Notes: generated by a model not told the origin, from the letters alone. A stretch of 64,000 bases of DNA from Rhinopithecus roxellana (GCF_007565055.1 NC_044560.1:87487295-87551294), one strand, 5' to 3'; shown: positions 41,572 to 54,192, numbered from the stretch's first letter. Numbers and translations are program-made.

Positions 41572-41868
41572 CTTTTTCTTTCTTTTTTTTTTTCTGAGAC
41601 GGAGTCTTCCTGCAACGCCCAGGCTGGAGTGCAGCGGTGCGATCTCGGCTCACTGCAGTCTCCGCCTCCCGGGTTCAAATGATTCTCCTGCCTCAGTCTG
41701 TCAAGTAGCTGGGATTACAGAGCCTGGCACTATGCCCAGTTAATTTTTGTATTTTTAGTAGAGATGGGGTTTCACCATATTGGCCAGGCTAGTTTGGAAC
41801 TCCTGACCTCAGGTGATCCACTTGCCTCCCAAAGTGCTGGGATTAGAGGTCTGAGCCACCGCACCCGG
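41572..41868 (-). repeat. Alu (S), fifth of array
   Basis: Minus-strand copy, 'tgagacggagtcttcctgca' to 'ccaccgcacccggcc'. Confidence 0.9.
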
Positions 41869-41874
41869 CCCTCT

Positions 41875-42190
41875 TCCTCTTCATGAACCTGGCACTTCAA
41901 CCATTCCAGTTATCATCATCTAATCATGTGCTGCTTTTTTCATGGCTCTAGGCCTTTTCCCATAGTTTCCTTCTGCTTCGGAATGCCCTTCCCTTATTTG
42001 TATGTCTGAAGAAATCTCTTTCATCCCTCAAAATCCAGCTGGCATGTCACCTCTTCTGTGAAGCCTTCCCAGATTTCCCAGGCTGCATTAGGTGTTGCTC
42101 CCAGATGCTCTGTGAAGGCTTGGATGGATCCGTCACCTCAGTACCCAGCATGCGGCCTGGCATGGAGGAGGTGTCCATGAAAAGTTGCTG
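41875..42190 (+). repeat. L2 3' part
   Basis: 'tgcttcggaatgcccttccc', 'ccctcaaaatccagctggca', 'cttctgtgaagccttcccag', then 'agcatgcggcctggcatgga'. Confidence 0.75.
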
Positions 42191-42194
42191 TACA

Positions 42195-43380
42195 ATTTGG
42201 ATGTCGGACCTGGATTTTCAGGCCTTGGAGCCCACAGGGGGCCCATCCAGTTACCTACTGAGAGGTCTGGAGGAGTCTCTTCCAACATGGGGCAGCCAGC
42301 ACTGCATGCTCCTGCTTCCCTGGTGCTCAGTTGAGCAGGATTTTCTGCCTTTGAGCGGTGCTGGCAAATGAGAAATGAATTAATGAGGACATCGCTGATA
42401 CTGAATACTAGTGGGCAAAACACCCCAGGCTTTCTCCCCAGGCTGCAGAGAGGCTGGGATGGCTGCCCAGATGCTCTCTTGGTGCCTGCCTCTGGGGAAG
42501 GAAGCAGAATTCTAGCTTTGAGTGGGCAGAAGAGAAGACTTCCCCTCCTTCTTATCCCCTGCTTGTGGTCTTCTGGCCAGGCAGGCCTTATCTCTGCTCT
42601 CCGGGCCTGGCCTGCCATGGTATGGCTGGGGAGGGGCCTGGTCCTGGTGGTCGGGGTGATGGGGAATCAGAGACTGAAAGGAGATAAAGCTCGGATGCTT
42701 ATCTTGGCTCGGAGGAAACCTATTCCCTCTACAACCCTGTGACTGGAGGATGGCGTTGGGTGCAGGAAAGAGTCCCTAGGCCAGGCCAGCTTCTGCCCTG
42801 TTCATGGGCTTCCTTGGGTGAGGGAGCTAGACCCATCTTTCCAGGGTCTGAGGCCCCCTTCCCCATCAGGCAGCTGGTTTATGTCCCCACAGCACTAGGT
42901 GGGCAGGTGGAAGGGAGAAGACAGGGCCATTTTTCCTAAAATTCTTGCCAGGATGAGTGGCCAAGATAGTCAAATGACCTGTGTAAGGACAGAGAGAGGC
43001 AAAGGCAGGTTCAGAGCTTGTGGAATCAGAGCCTAAGGCCTGCATTCTCCCCTGCTTCCTGGGGAGTCTGACCTGGATCCTGAGAAGGAAGAGGGGTTCC
43101 CAGAGGTAGCCAGTCTGCTCCCTTGGTCCCATGTCCTCTGCCATTGCAGCCTGGAACCAGGGGACACAGATGGGGGCTTCTGCCCATAGATAAGCCTCTG
43201 GGTTGGGGGGCACCAGGGAGCAGAGGGATGGTGGCTTTTGCAACCTCCTTGTGGTTATACTGTTCTTATGAGTGGTCTAGACTGCTGAGGCGAGGCTGGA
43301 CGTGTTATCTCTATCACCTCTCTGACCTCCCAGGCTATTCTATGTTTCCTGGAATGTCCAGTTTATTCGATTCATGCACT
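42195..43380. other. No recognised feature
   Basis: Unique intergenic DNA. Open frames on both strands have no recognisable product and no splice or initiation support. Confidence 0.5.
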
Positions 43381-43439
43381 TATTTATTCACCCACTCCAT
43401 GCCCCATGAGCTCTTCTTTCTATTCATTCTCTCACTCAC

Positions 43440-43750
43440 CCGTTTATTCACCCATTATCTACCCGTTCATCCATCTATCCACTTACCCATCCATCCATCC
43501 TTCCATCCATCCATCAAAACTACCAACTCAGCCATCCATCCACCATCCATGCATCCATCTGTCCATCCATATATCCATCCACCAAACCATCCATCCATTC
43601 ACCCACTAATTCATCCATTCATTATCCATGCATTCATCTGTCCATATGTCCATCCATCCACCACTTATCCATCCATCCGTCTGCCTATCATACCCATCCA
43701 TCCATTCATCCAACCACCACCCATGCACTCACCTATCCACCCATCCAGTC
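43440..43750 (+). repeat. (TCCA)n degenerate simple repeat
   Basis: Long imperfect array of tcca/catc units with attcatt and accca interruptions. It creates a spurious 210-codon reading frame rich in His, Pro, Ser and Ile. Confidence 0.92.
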
Positions 43751-43754
43751 ATTA

Positions 43755-44124
43755 ATCCAATAAAAAATTTTGAGCACCTATTACCAATCAGATCCTGCAT
43801 TTGGACCTTAGGGTAGTGTGTGAATAAAACCCCAGGCTGTAATGGTCTGTGACAAGCAAACTTTCTCGCAAGACCTCTGAATGCCTGCCATCCCTAAGGA
43901 TACCACACTATCTCTGTGCAGCCCTTATGAATGCAGGCAGCTCCTTCTCCCAAACTCCAGGCACCAGAAATGACAGGATCCGGAAATGTGGTTGGATTTC
44001 CTCTTGATTCCAGATGTGTTATGTGCAGATGTAACTCCAGTACCCTCATTTAAGGCTCTTGCCCTGTGAAGCTGCACCACCTTCTATGGCTCCCCATCAC
44101 CTTCCTGCAGGCCTCCGGTTACTT
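43755..44124. other. No recognised feature
   Basis: Intergenic; nothing classifiable apart from the end of the simple repeat. Confidence 0.45.
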
Positions 44125-44138
44125 GGCTTCTGTCTCTT

Positions 44139-44435
44139 TTTTCTTTTTTTTTCAGATGGAGTTTTGCTCTTGTCACCCAGGCTGGAGTGCAGTGGCATGA
44201 TCTCGGCTCACTGCAACCTCCGCCTCCCAGGTTCATGCCATTCTTCTGCCTCAGCCTCCCGAGCAGCTGGGATTACAGGTGCCTGCCACTACGCCTGGCT
44301 AATTTTTATATTTTTGGTAAAGATGGGGTTTCAGCATGTTGGCCAGGCTGGTCTTGAACTCCTGACCTCAGGTGATCCACCTGCTTCGGCCTCCCAAAGT
44401 GCTGGGATTACAGGCGTGAGCCACCATGCCCGGCC
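44139..44435 (-). repeat. Alu (S)
   Basis: Minus-strand Alu with a perfect 14-bp target duplication, ggcttctgtctctt, at 44125-44138 and 44436-44449. Confidence 0.95.
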
Positions 44436-44449
44436 GGCTTCTGTCTCTT

Positions 44450-44925
44450 GACATGGGTACCCCTCATAGTCTTTCTCTCTATTCCCATCCTGCCACCATC
44501 TGGGGGAACTGTACTGGCCACAAGAGTGCTGTGCTCACATACTGGCTTTCAATTCCTTGACTGGGTTGTCTCTAAGGGCTTTTCCATTTTAGACACCCAA
44601 TATCTTGTTTACATCAGGGATTTTGCCATCACCTGGATCTGCTCAACTTCTAGAACCTTCCATCCAACACCTCCTCTTTGACCATAGGCCTCCCTCTGTC
44701 CATCTCTCACCCCCTCACCCCCACAGCTCCTGCTCTCTAAACTCAGAGAGGCCTCCAGGCTCTGCTCCCACTATTTCCTCATTTATCACCTCCTCCTCAC
44801 TTCCCTTCCTTTCTTCCCCCCGCCGGCAGCCCAGCATTAATTCACTGAAGATTCTCTTACCTGTGCTCCAGGATTTGTGCAGTCCTCTCCATCCATCTCC
44901 CTGCCCAGCAGAGCTTCACAGGTTG
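44450..44925. other. No recognised feature
   Basis: Intergenic DNA between two Alus; nothing identified. Confidence 0.45.
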
Positions 44926-44931
44926 GATTAT

Positions 44932-45224
44932 TTCTTTTTGGAGTGGGACTCATTCTGTCACCTAGGCTGGGGTGCAGTGGCACAAACATGCTTCCTTGCA
45001 ACTTCGACCTCCCTGGCTCAAGTGATCCTCCCACCTCAGACTCCTGAGTAGCTGGGACTTCAGGCACACATCACCATGCTTAGCTAAATTAAAAAATTTT
45101 TTTTTGTAGAGATGGGGTCTGGCCACGTTGCCCAGGCTGGTCTTAAACTCCTGGACTCAAACAATCCTCCTACCTTGGCCTCCCAAAGTGCTGGGATTAC
45201 AGGTGTGAACCATCATGCCCGGCC
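44932..45224 (-). repeat. AluJ
   Basis: Diverged minus-strand Alu; flanked by 'ggttggatta' and 'tggattggatt'. Confidence 0.88.
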
Positions 45225-45234
45225 TGGATTGGAT

Positions 45235-45800
45235 TCTTAAGGTAAACTTTTTATTGACGAATAATGTATACACCATTGTAAAATTCTAATTGCAATTTTT
45301 AACCTTACCATAAGTATATATAACTATATACACATATGATTTTAAGTGCTTAATTTTGACATAACTGAGGTTTATATGAAATTTGCAAGAATCGTGGGAG
45401 AAAACTCCTGTATACCCCTCACCCAAATTCTTAAAATATTACCAACATTGTATCAAATTTCCTTTCTCTCTTTCTGTGTGTGTATACATGCCTTCACAGG
45501 TAAAGATTTTTTTCTGAACTGTTTGAGAGTAAGTTGTATATGTGATCCTCCTATAGTCCAAGTTCTTCCATTGTGTGTTTCCTAAAAAACAAGGACATCG
45601 TCTTACATATGACCACAGTACGGAAGTTACCATTGTTACAATGGTAGCTAATCTCCAGATTTTATTCAGATTTCAGATCTTATTCAGATTGTCATAGATA
45701 TAGATTTTAAAATGTATTATGTAACATTTGATATGTAAGAATGCTTGAAAACGATGAAATGTAATAATAAAATGGTCATCTGTCAACCAATCACCAAACT
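45235..45800. repeat. Old L1-type fragment
   Basis: 'ttgagagtaagttgtatatg', 'gtttcctaaaaaacaaggac', 'cttacatatgaccacagtac' resemble the 3' region of old L1M-class elements. Orientation is not certain. Confidence 0.5.
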
Positions 45801-45812
45801 TAAGTTCTAGAA

Positions 45813-46018
45813 CAAGGTCAAGAAACTATGGCCTGCAGGCCAAATCCCGCCCGCTGCCTGGTATTGTGGCACAGTCACACCCATTCATTTACACCTTGTT
45901 TATGGCTGTTTTGGAGGTACAAAGCTGCAGAGTTGAGCAGTTGTGACAGAGACCTTATGTTCCATAAAACTAACACATTTACCACCTGACCCTTTACAAA
46001 AAAGTTTGCCATCCTCTG
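45813..46018. mobile_element. hAT-type nonautonomous DNA transposon
   Basis: Terminal inverted repeats 'caaggtcaagaaact' and, at the other end, 'agtttgccatcctctg' follow the CAGGGGTCGGCAAACT pattern. The 8-bp flanks ttctagaa and gtctagag share six positions, as expected for a hAT target duplication. The interior ('ggcctgcaggccaaatcccg') agrees. Confidence 0.7.
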
Positions 46019-46189
46019 GTCTAGAGCAGAGCTGTCCAGTAGAACTTTCTGTGATGATGGAAATATTCTATAAATCTGTGCTGTCCAATACAGTAGCCAC
46101 TAGCCACATGTGACTAGCATTTGAAATGTGGTTAGCGTGTCTGAGGAACTGAGTTTTATTATTTTTTAAATTGTTTAAAAATTTTTATA

Positions 46190-46319
46190 TTTGTAAAATA
46201 GAGATGGGGAGTCTCACTGTCTTGCCCAGGCTGGTCTTGAACTCCTGAGCCCAAGCAATCATCCTGCCTTGGTCTCCCAAAGTGCTGGGATTACAGGCAT
46301 GGGCCACCATGCCTGCCCC
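46190..46319 (-). repeat. Alu right-half monomer
   Basis: Single minus-strand unit, 'ttgtaaaatagagatgggga' to 'ccaccatgcctgcccc'. FRAM-like or truncated. Confidence 0.7.
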
Positions 46320-46372
46320 TGAATTTTAAATTGTATCTAATTTTAATTAATTTAGATTAATTAATTAATTAA

Positions 46373-46660
46373 TTTTTTTGAGACAGGGCTGAGCTCTGTC
46401 CCCCAGGCTGGAGTGTAGTGGCGCCATCATGGCTCACTGCAACCTTGACCTCCCAGGATCAATTGATCCTCCTACCTCAGCCTCCCCAGTAGCTGGGACT
46501 ACAGGCATGTGCCTCCATGCCCAGCTAATTTTTGTATTTTTTGTAGTGGTGAGGTTTCACCCTGTTGCCCAGACTGGTCTTGAACTTCTTGACTCAAGTG
46601 ATCCTCCCACCTTGGCCTCCCAAAGTGCTGGGATTACACATGTGAGTCACCGTGCCTGGC
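46373..46660 (-). repeat. AluJ
   Basis: Diverged minus-strand Alu set in a TTAATTAA-rich target. Confidence 0.88.
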
Positions 46661-48210
46661 CAATTAATGTAAATTTAAGTCAAAATGTCTACATGTGGCT
46701 AATGCTACCATATCAGAAAGCATAGTTCGAGAATGTCACTTGTATCTTTTCATCCACTCGTAAACTCCTTCCTATTCTACTTCCCTGTGTCCTCACTCCC
46801 AGAGGCAGCAACTCTCTTGAGTCCTGTGTTTATCATTCCATTTCTATTGCAACGTATAATTATCACATTTGGTTTTGAACTTTATAAAAATGCTATCATT
46901 CTGTATCTAGTGTTTTGCAGCTTGCTTTTTTTCATTCTGACTTACATTTCTGCCATCTTGTGATGGGTAATGGAAGCTTATTCATATTTCTTCTCTGTAT
47001 GATTTACTGCGTACCTATACCAAAATATAGTTTTACCCATTTCCTGTTAATGCCTGTTGGGATGGTTTTCATTTTTTGTTACTGGGGACATTCTTGTATA
47101 TTTTTTTCTGGTGCCATAAGTTCATGAATTTCTTTAGAAGAAGAATTGCTGGGCAAGTAGAATATCAAATGTTCAGGCTTACAAATGGTACCATCTTGTT
47201 TTCCAAGATGTTTGTTTCCGCTTATTTATGTTCCCACCAAGCAGAGTGTAAAAGTTCCTGTTGATCCGGATCTTTGCCAGCCATTGGTGGTGTCAGCGCC
47301 TTCTTCATTTTGCCAACTTAGTGGGTGTAAAATTATATCTCGTGTTGTCTTAATTTGCAGTTTTCGGATTATTAATGAAGTTGATCTTTTTTTCAAGTGT
47401 TGATTGGTCTTTTGTGTTCCGCTTCGGAGAAATGCTCTTGTTCATGTCTTCTGCTCAGGTTTTCAGCTGGGCTGTCAGCTGTGTGTGTTGCAAATAACTT
47501 CTCCCAGTTGGTGGCGTGCCTTTTCATTTTATTTTATGTCTTGATAGAGAAAATTGCTTAGTTTTAATGTAATTAAGTTTATGAATATATTCTTTATGGT
47601 TGGTACTTTTTATCTTGTTGAAGGAAGCCTTTCCTGTTCTGAGGCCATAAAGATATTCTTCTATATTTTCTTTTACGAGTTTAAAGGTTTTGCCTTTCCT
47701 GCTTAAGTTTTGAATCCAACTGGAATAGATATCACTTATGATTTGGGGAAAGGATTCAATTTTATGCTTTTCTGTGTAGATATTGAGCTGTTCATTTGTT
47801 GAAAAGCTCTTCCTTTCCCCAGTGATCTGCAATGCTACCTCTGTGTCATATATCACATTTCCATATATCTGTGGCTCATTTTGAGGCTCTTCATTCTATT
47901 CCATTGGTCTGCGTCATCATCCCTGTGTCAATCTCATTCTATCTCAGTTACATTACATTTATAAGTCTTGATATCTGATAGGGCATGCTATCCCACCTTG
48001 TTTTTCTCCCCAGTTTTGCCTATTCTCGTGCCTTTGCTCTCCTAAGGTATTTTAGAATTAACTTGTCAGGATCCACACAAATTCTGTTGTGATTTTGATT
48101 GGAGTTGCATTGATTTTATAGATCAATTTAGAGGAAATAGATATCTCCAAATACTGAGTCTCCTTATTCATGAAGGATTTTTAAAAGTTATTATTTATTG
48201 TCTCTCTTTT

Positions 48211-48401
48211 TTCTTTTTTTTGAGATGGAGTTTGCTCTGTCGCCCAGGCTGGAGTGTAGTGGCGCGATCATAGCTCACTGCAGCTTAGAGATGAGGTTTC
48301 ACTATGTTACCAGGCTGGTCTCCAACTCCTGAGCTCAAATGATCCGCCCTCTTTGTCCTCCCAAAGCGCTGGGATTACAGGTGTGAGCCATTGCGCCCAG
48401 C
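48211..48401 (-). repeat. Alu with large internal deletion
   Basis: Minus-strand Alu lacking about 110 bp between 'agctcactgcagc' and 'ttagagatgaggtttc'. Confidence 0.85.
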
Positions 48402-48628
48402 TGTGTCTTTAAGGTTTATAATTCTTTCCTTCCAGGTCTTACATATCTTTTGTTATTTTTATTTTTTTGAAATTGTAGATGATATGTATTTTTAAAATGC
48501 ATCTCTTAAATATAATTGCTTTAATTAAAGGTATCTTTCTCCTTTCCTCTTACATATTGTTTTTAACATCTAGCAACATTGTTAAATCTCTTATTCTAAC
48601 CTTTTATTTGTAGATTTTGGGGCTTTTC

Positions 48629-48935
48629 TTTTTCTTTTTTTTTTTTTTTTTGAGATAGAGTCTCACTCTGTTGCCCAAGCTGGAGTGCAGTGGCACAAAA
48701 TTGGCTCACTGCAACCTCTGCCTCCCAGGTTCAAGCGATTCTCCTGCCTCAGCCTCCCAAATAGCTGGGATTACAGGCACCCACCACCATGTCCGGCTAA
48801 TTTTTGTATTTTTAGTAGAGATGGGGGTTTCACCATGTTGGCCAGGGTGGTCTCGAACTCCTGATCTCAGGTGATCCACCTGCCTTAGCCTCCCAAAGTG
48901 CTAGGATTATAGGCATGAGCCATCGCACCCGGCCT
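48629..48935 (-). repeat. Alu (S)
   Basis: Minus-strand Alu flanked by 'gattttggggcttttct' (48612-48628) and 'gattttgggcttttct'. Confidence 0.92.
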
Positions 48936-49160
48936 GATTTTGGGCTTTTCTAGGTAAATAAACATAGAATCCATGAATGATGCACATTTTTTTCCCTTCC
49001 AGCCTTTATATGTTTTATTTCATTTTTTTTTTTTTTTGTTTCACTGCATTGGCTAGAACTACCAGTCTGGCTTTGAAGGGAAGCAGCGGTGGTAAGCATC
49101 TTTGCCTTTTCATTATTTTAAAGGAAACGATAATGTTTCCCATTAAGAATAAGGTTTTTA

Positions 49161-49466
49161 GGCTGGGTGTGGTGGCTCGTGCCTGTAATCCTAGCACTTT
49201 GGCAGGTTGAGGTGGGAGGATAGCTTGAGTTCAGGAGTTCAAGACCAGCCTGGCCAATATAGCAAGGCCTCATCTCTACTAAAAATAAAAAAATTAGATG
49301 GATGTGGTGGTGTGTGCCTGTAGTCCCAGCCCCCACTCTGGTGGCTGAGGCGGGGGGACTGCTTGAGCCCAGGAGGTGGAGGCTGCAGTGAGCTGTGATC
49401 AGGCTACTGCACTCCAGCTGGGTGACAGAGTGAGACACTGTCTCAAAAAGAAAGAAAAAAAAAAGA
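49161..49466 (+). repeat. AluJ
   Basis: Plus-strand diverged Alu, 'ggctgggtgtggtggctcgt' to 'aaaaagaaagaaaaaaaaaa'. Confidence 0.88.
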
Positions 49467-49539
49467 ATTTTTCCTTCTATTCTTAGTTTTCCAGGAGTTT
49501 TTTAAAAAAATCATGAATATTAAACATATACATCTCCAT

Positions 49540-49780
49540 CTATTCAAATGACAGTTAATAACAATGTATTGCACGTTTCAAAATTGCTAAGAGAGTAAAT
49601 TTTCAATGTTCTCGCTACAAGAAATGATATGTATTTGAGGTGATGGATATGTTAATTAGCTTGATTTAATTATTCTGTATTATATTTATAAATCATATCA
49701 GTTTGTACTCCATAAATATATACAATTATAAGTTGTCAATTTACAATAAAAAAATTAAAAAATTTTTAAAAAGAAAAAAA
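49540..49780 (+). mobile_element. L1 3' end (L1MA/L1PB-like) inserted in the older L1
   Basis: 'attgctaagagagtaaattt', 'tgaggtgatggatatgttaa', 'ttagcttgatttaattattc', then an A-rich end. This is the 3' tail of a younger L1 in the opposite orientation to its host. Confidence 0.65.
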
Positions 49781-50400
49781 TGTAGTGTTTCTCATGTAGT
49801 CTGTTAATGTGATGAGTACATTTATAGATTTATAATATTGAAACTTTCTTGCAGTTCTAGGATACACCCAACTTAGCCATAAAATATTGTCATTTTTATG
49901 TACTGGTGGATTCAAGTTGTTATTATCTTGTTTAAGACTTTGGTGTCTATGCTATTGAGTAAAATTGGCCTGTAATTTTCCTTTCTCACACCCTCTTTGT
50001 TAGATTTTGGAATCTAGGTTATACTGTCCTCATGGAATGGGCTGGGGAGTGCTCTGTCTTTTTCTATTCTCTGTAAGGGCTTTTTGAGTTGGAATGGTCT
50101 GTGCCTTGATATACAGTTGATCACAGTATTTCCCTTTCTATCTTTCTAATATCTTCTGGGTCTGTAAATATGTTGCCTCAAAATTTTTTAATAAGAGTTT
50201 TTGGTGACTTCTCTCTTTTACTTTCCATCAATCTTGCCAGAGGTCTGTCTTTTATTAGCCTTTTCGAGAAACTAATTTTTGATTTTGTTGTGTGTGTACA
50301 TTTTTTTTTTACTGCATCTTTGCTTTGATGTAATTAATTTTTCTTCTTAGCTTTATTATTACTTTCTGTGGACTTATTTTATGGTTCTTTTTATAAGCTC

Positions 50401-50704
50401 TTTTTTTTTTTTTTCTTTTTTTGAGGCGGAGTCTCGCTCTGTCGCCCGGACTGGAGTGCAGTGGCCAGATCTCAGCTCACTGCAAGCTCCGCCTCCCGGG
50501 TTTACGCCATTCTCCTGCCTCAGCCTCCTGAGTAGCTGGGACTACAGGCGCCCGCCACCTCGCCCGGCTAGTTTTTTTTTGTATTTTTAGTAGAGACGGG
50601 GTTTCACCGTGTTAGCCAGGATGGTCTCGATCTCCTGACCTCGTGATCCGCCCGTCTCGGCCTCCCAAAGTGCTGGGATTACAGGCTTGAGCCACCGCGC
50701 CCAG
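50401..50704 (-). repeat. AluY, cercopithecoid type
   Basis: Low-divergence minus-strand AluY with 'gcagtggccagatctcagct' and 'ggcttgagccaccgcgccc'; target duplication 'tataagctctt' on both sides. Confidence 0.92.
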
Positions 50705-50819
50705 CCTATAAGCTCTTAAGTTGGAGCTTCGTTGATCAATTTTTGGGCTAAACTTTCAAGGCTCAACATTTTATTAGAAGTGCTGCTTTGGCTCTCTCTG
50801 TTTTGATAAGCATTGTTTT

Positions 50820-51137
50820 CTTTCTCTTTTTCTTTTTTTTTTTTTTTTTGTCTTTTGAGATGGAGTTTCACTGTGGTTGCCCAGGCTGCAGTGCAGTGGC
50901 GTGATCTCAGCTCACTGCAACCTCTGCCTCCCAGGTTCAAGCGATTCTCTTGCCTCAGCCTCCTGAGTAGCTGGGATTACAGGTGCCCGCCATCATGCCT
51001 GGCTAATTTTGTATTTTTAGTAGAGACAGATTTTCTCCATGTTGGTCAGGCTGGTTTCGAACTCCCGACCTCAGGTGATCTGCCCACCTCGGCCTTCCAG
51101 AGTGCTGGGATTACAGGCATAAGCCACCACATCTGGC
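50820..51137 (-). repeat. Alu (S)
   Basis: Minus-strand Alu flanked by 'gataagcattgtttt' and 'gataagcactgtttt'. Confidence 0.92.
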
Positions 51138-51388
51138 CGATAAGCACTGTTTTCATTATCATTCTGCTCTAAGTGCCTTAAAATATATAGTTATTTCTTT
51201 GACTTATGAATTACTCAGAAGAAAGCTTTAAACTTTTCAAATGTATGTGAATTTTAAATTTATCTGTTTCTCACTGAGTTCTAATTTAAATGCAGCACAG
51301 TTAGAGAAAATGATGTGTGTGATGATGATTCTTTGGAATTGAGTCTTGCTTTATAACCTAGCACATGGTCAATTAAAATAATTTTTAT

Positions 51389-51940
51389 AACCTCAGTATT
51401 TTGGGAAGCTGAGGTGGGAGAATCCCATGAGACCAGGAGTTTGAGACCAGCCTGGGCAACATAGTGAGACCCTGGCCAAGCATGGTGGCTCATGCCTGTA
51501 ATCTCAGCACTTTGGGAGGCTGAGGTGGGCGGATCATGAGGTCAGGAGTTCGAGACTGTCTCTATTAAAAATGTGAAAATGAGCCGGGCCTGGTGATGCG
51601 CGCCTGTAATCCCAGCTACTTGGGAGGCTGAGGCAGGAGAATTGCTTGAACCCAGGAGGCAGAGGTTGCAGTGAGCCAAGATCACGCCATTGCACTCCAG
51701 CCTGGGCGACAGAGGGAGACTCAGTCTCAAAAACAAACAAAAACAAAAACATAGTGAGACCCTGTCTCTAAAAAAAAATTAGCTGGGCATGGTGGTGTGT
51801 GCCTGTAGTCCCAGACACTTGAGAGGCTGAGGTGGGAGGATTGCTTGAGCCCAAGGGTTCAAGGTTACAGCGATTTATGATTGTGCCACTGTACTCCAGC
51901 CTGAGCGACATAATGAGACTGTCTCTAAGAAAAAAAAAAT
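51389..51940 (+). repeat. AluJ with a younger Alu nested inside
   Basis: Outer copy at 51389-51474 and 51750-51940. The inner plus-strand Alu (about 51475-51749) is flanked by 'acatagtgagaccct' twice. The inner copy lacks about 35 bp after 'caggagttcgaga'. Confidence 0.9.
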
Positions 51941-52319
51941 TAAAAAAATTTTTAAAAATGTGTGCTCGAGAAGTTTAGTCTCTAGATGCAGCGTTCCATA
52001 AACTTCCATTCCACTTTGCTTGTTATATATTATTCAAATCCTGTTTGATTAATTTTCTGTCTGCTTGACCTGCCAGTTATGGAGATGTGAGTATTCAAAT
52101 CTCTCTCCATGAGAGTGGGTTTTGTATTTTCCCTGCAGTCTCATCAACTGCTGATTTCTAATTTTTGAGGCTACTTTACATGTAGATTAAGAATTGTTGT
52201 GTCTTCCAGAAAAAGCTAACTTTTCTATCCCTTTTAAGATGCTTTGCATCTTAAAGTCTGTTTTTCTTCTGATTTTAGTGTAGCTCTCCCAGCTTTCTTT
52301 TTTACAAAATTTCTTGAAT

Positions 52320-52610
52320 TTTTTTTAGAGACAGGATCTCGCTCACTCTGTCACCCAGGCTGGAGTGTAGTGGTGTGATCATGGCTTACTGCAGCTTTGA
52401 ACTTCTTGGTTCAAGTAACCCTTCCACCTCAGCCTCCTGAGTAGGTGGAACTATAGACACACACCACTATGCCTGCTAATTATTTTTTATTGTAGAGATA
52501 GGGTCTTGCTATGTTGCCCAGGCTGGCCTCAAACTCCTGGCCTCAAGCAATTCTCCCAGTTCGTCCTCCCAAAGTGCTGGGATTACTAGTGTAAGCCACT
52601 GCATTCGGCC
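52320..52610 (-). repeat. AluJ
   Basis: Diverged minus-strand Alu; 'ccagctttctttt' is present on both sides as a target duplication. Confidence 0.88.
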
Positions 52611-54192
52611 TCCAGCTTTCTTTTGATTAGTGTTTGTGTGGTCCTTCAATCTATCTCCTTATGTTTCAGTGTTTTAGATATGCCACCATATGCAGCATAG
52701 AGCTGGATTTTTAAAAATCCAATCTAACAATATGTATTTTAAATAGTGCACATAGACTTTTAGTTTATTGTGATTATAGATACATCTTGAGTTATTTTTG
52801 TTATCTTTCTTATTCTCTTCCCCCTCCCCCTATTCTTTCTCTTCCTACTTGTTCTTCCTTCCTTTGGATTTATTGAGTTTGTTTTTTTTCTTACTCTATC
52901 CTTTTCTACCTCCTTTATTGATTTGGAATTTATATACCCTACTTGTATATTTCTATTGAAATAGATAGATTGCTTCTATATTTCTATTGAAATAGATAGA
53001 TTCTATTGATTGCTTTTGAAATTCTATCCTGCATACCTAAAGAAGTCTCAGGTTATTAGTATCTCAACCACCTTCCTAAATAATAGAAGGACTTTTGAAC
53101 TCTTTGGCTGTGATCTTCCCCTACAGATTTACATATTCTCTTTTTGGTGCAGTTTTTGAAATATTTCCTTACTGTTCCTGCCTCTTGTCATTATTTTACA
53201 TAATATTTGTATAGATTTATCTGTTTATCAATTTCTTTGCTTACTATTCTTTTCTGCATGCCAGTCCTTCCTTCTGGGGTAATTTCCCTTTTTCTTGTAG
53301 CACATTCTTCAGTAAAGATTTGTTGTTGGTAAATGCTTTTTGCTTTTCTTTCTCTGAAATAAAAAATCCAGAGGTTTCCATTTCACCATCAGCTTTGGAA
53401 GATGGTTTTGCTAAGTTCACAATTCTAGGTTGACAGTTATTTTCTCCCAGAACTTTGAAGCTCGTCCCTGTCTTCTGGCTTTCACTGTTGCTTTTGAGAG
53501 GTGTGCTGTCATCTAATTATCCTTCCTTTGTGGGAGGCGTGTCTTTTCTATGTGGTTGCTTTTAAGATCTCTGTCTTTGGTGTTATGCAGTTTCACCACA
53601 CTGTGATTAGCTGTGGATTTCCTTTTATTTATGTTGTTAGATGTATATTACGTTCCCAGTGTCTGTGAAATCATGCCTTTCATCAGTTCTGGAAAGTTCT
53701 CAGCCATTATCTCTTCAAATATAGCCTCTCCCTCTTTCTCTCTCTATCCTCTTTCTGGGACTTTTGTTCTACCTGCTATTGCTTTTAACCCCTCTTTCAT
53801 ATTTTCCATTTGCTTGTCTCTGTGCTGAAAATTGTGTAATGTCTTCAGATTAATCTTCCAGCTCACTCTGTCTCATCAACTGTGTCTAATATGCTGTTTA
53901 ACCCATTTGTTGAATTTTTGGTTTCAACAAGTTATTTCATTTCTAAAAGTTCTATGCTGTTCTTTTCCAGATCTATTTTTAAAAAATTATCTCTTGTGAT
54001 ATGATCACTTTTGTGATTTCATTTTTTATTTCTTTAAAAACTTCAATTATAGTTATTTCATTTACTGTAATGATAATAAGTACAATTTCTATTATCCTTA
54101 GGGACCTGTATCTAATGTATATTGTTTCTACTAAGAATTGTCTTTTGTGCGATTGGTTTGTTTTTTTTTTTTTAATTGTGGATTTATACGTA

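Larger units (their letters stand above)
46028..46718. mobile_element. Second hAT-type element split by two Alus
   Basis: 'gagctgtccagtagaacttt', 'ctgtgctgtccaatacagta', 'gccactagccacatgtgact' on the left and 'ctacatgtggctaatgctac' on the right match a common mammalian hAT-class element. Alu copies at 46190-46319 and 46373-46660 interrupt it. Confidence 0.65.
46730..54180 (-). mobile_element. Decayed antisense L1 (L1M class), interrupted by Alus
   Basis: Non-Alu segments across this span read as old L1 in reverse. 3' UTR-like sequence lies near 47140-47400 ('agtgggtgtaaaattatatc'). ORF2-like pieces lie at 47880-48190 ('gattggagttgcattgattt'), 49850-50390, 50710-50815, 51140-51390, 51960-52310 and 52620-54170 ('ctcagccattatctcttcaa'). 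The 5' to 3' order runs from high to low coordinates. Frames are broken throughout. More than one L1 subfamily copy may be merged here. Confidence 0.7.

Noticed and set aside
43440..43750. CRISPR-like regular repeats
   Set aside because: The unit is four bases with no unique spacers; a simple repeat in a primate genome.
43123..43755. 210-codon open frame on plus
   Set aside because: Most of it lies in the TCCA simple repeat, which lacks stop codons in several frames; no similarity or splice signals.
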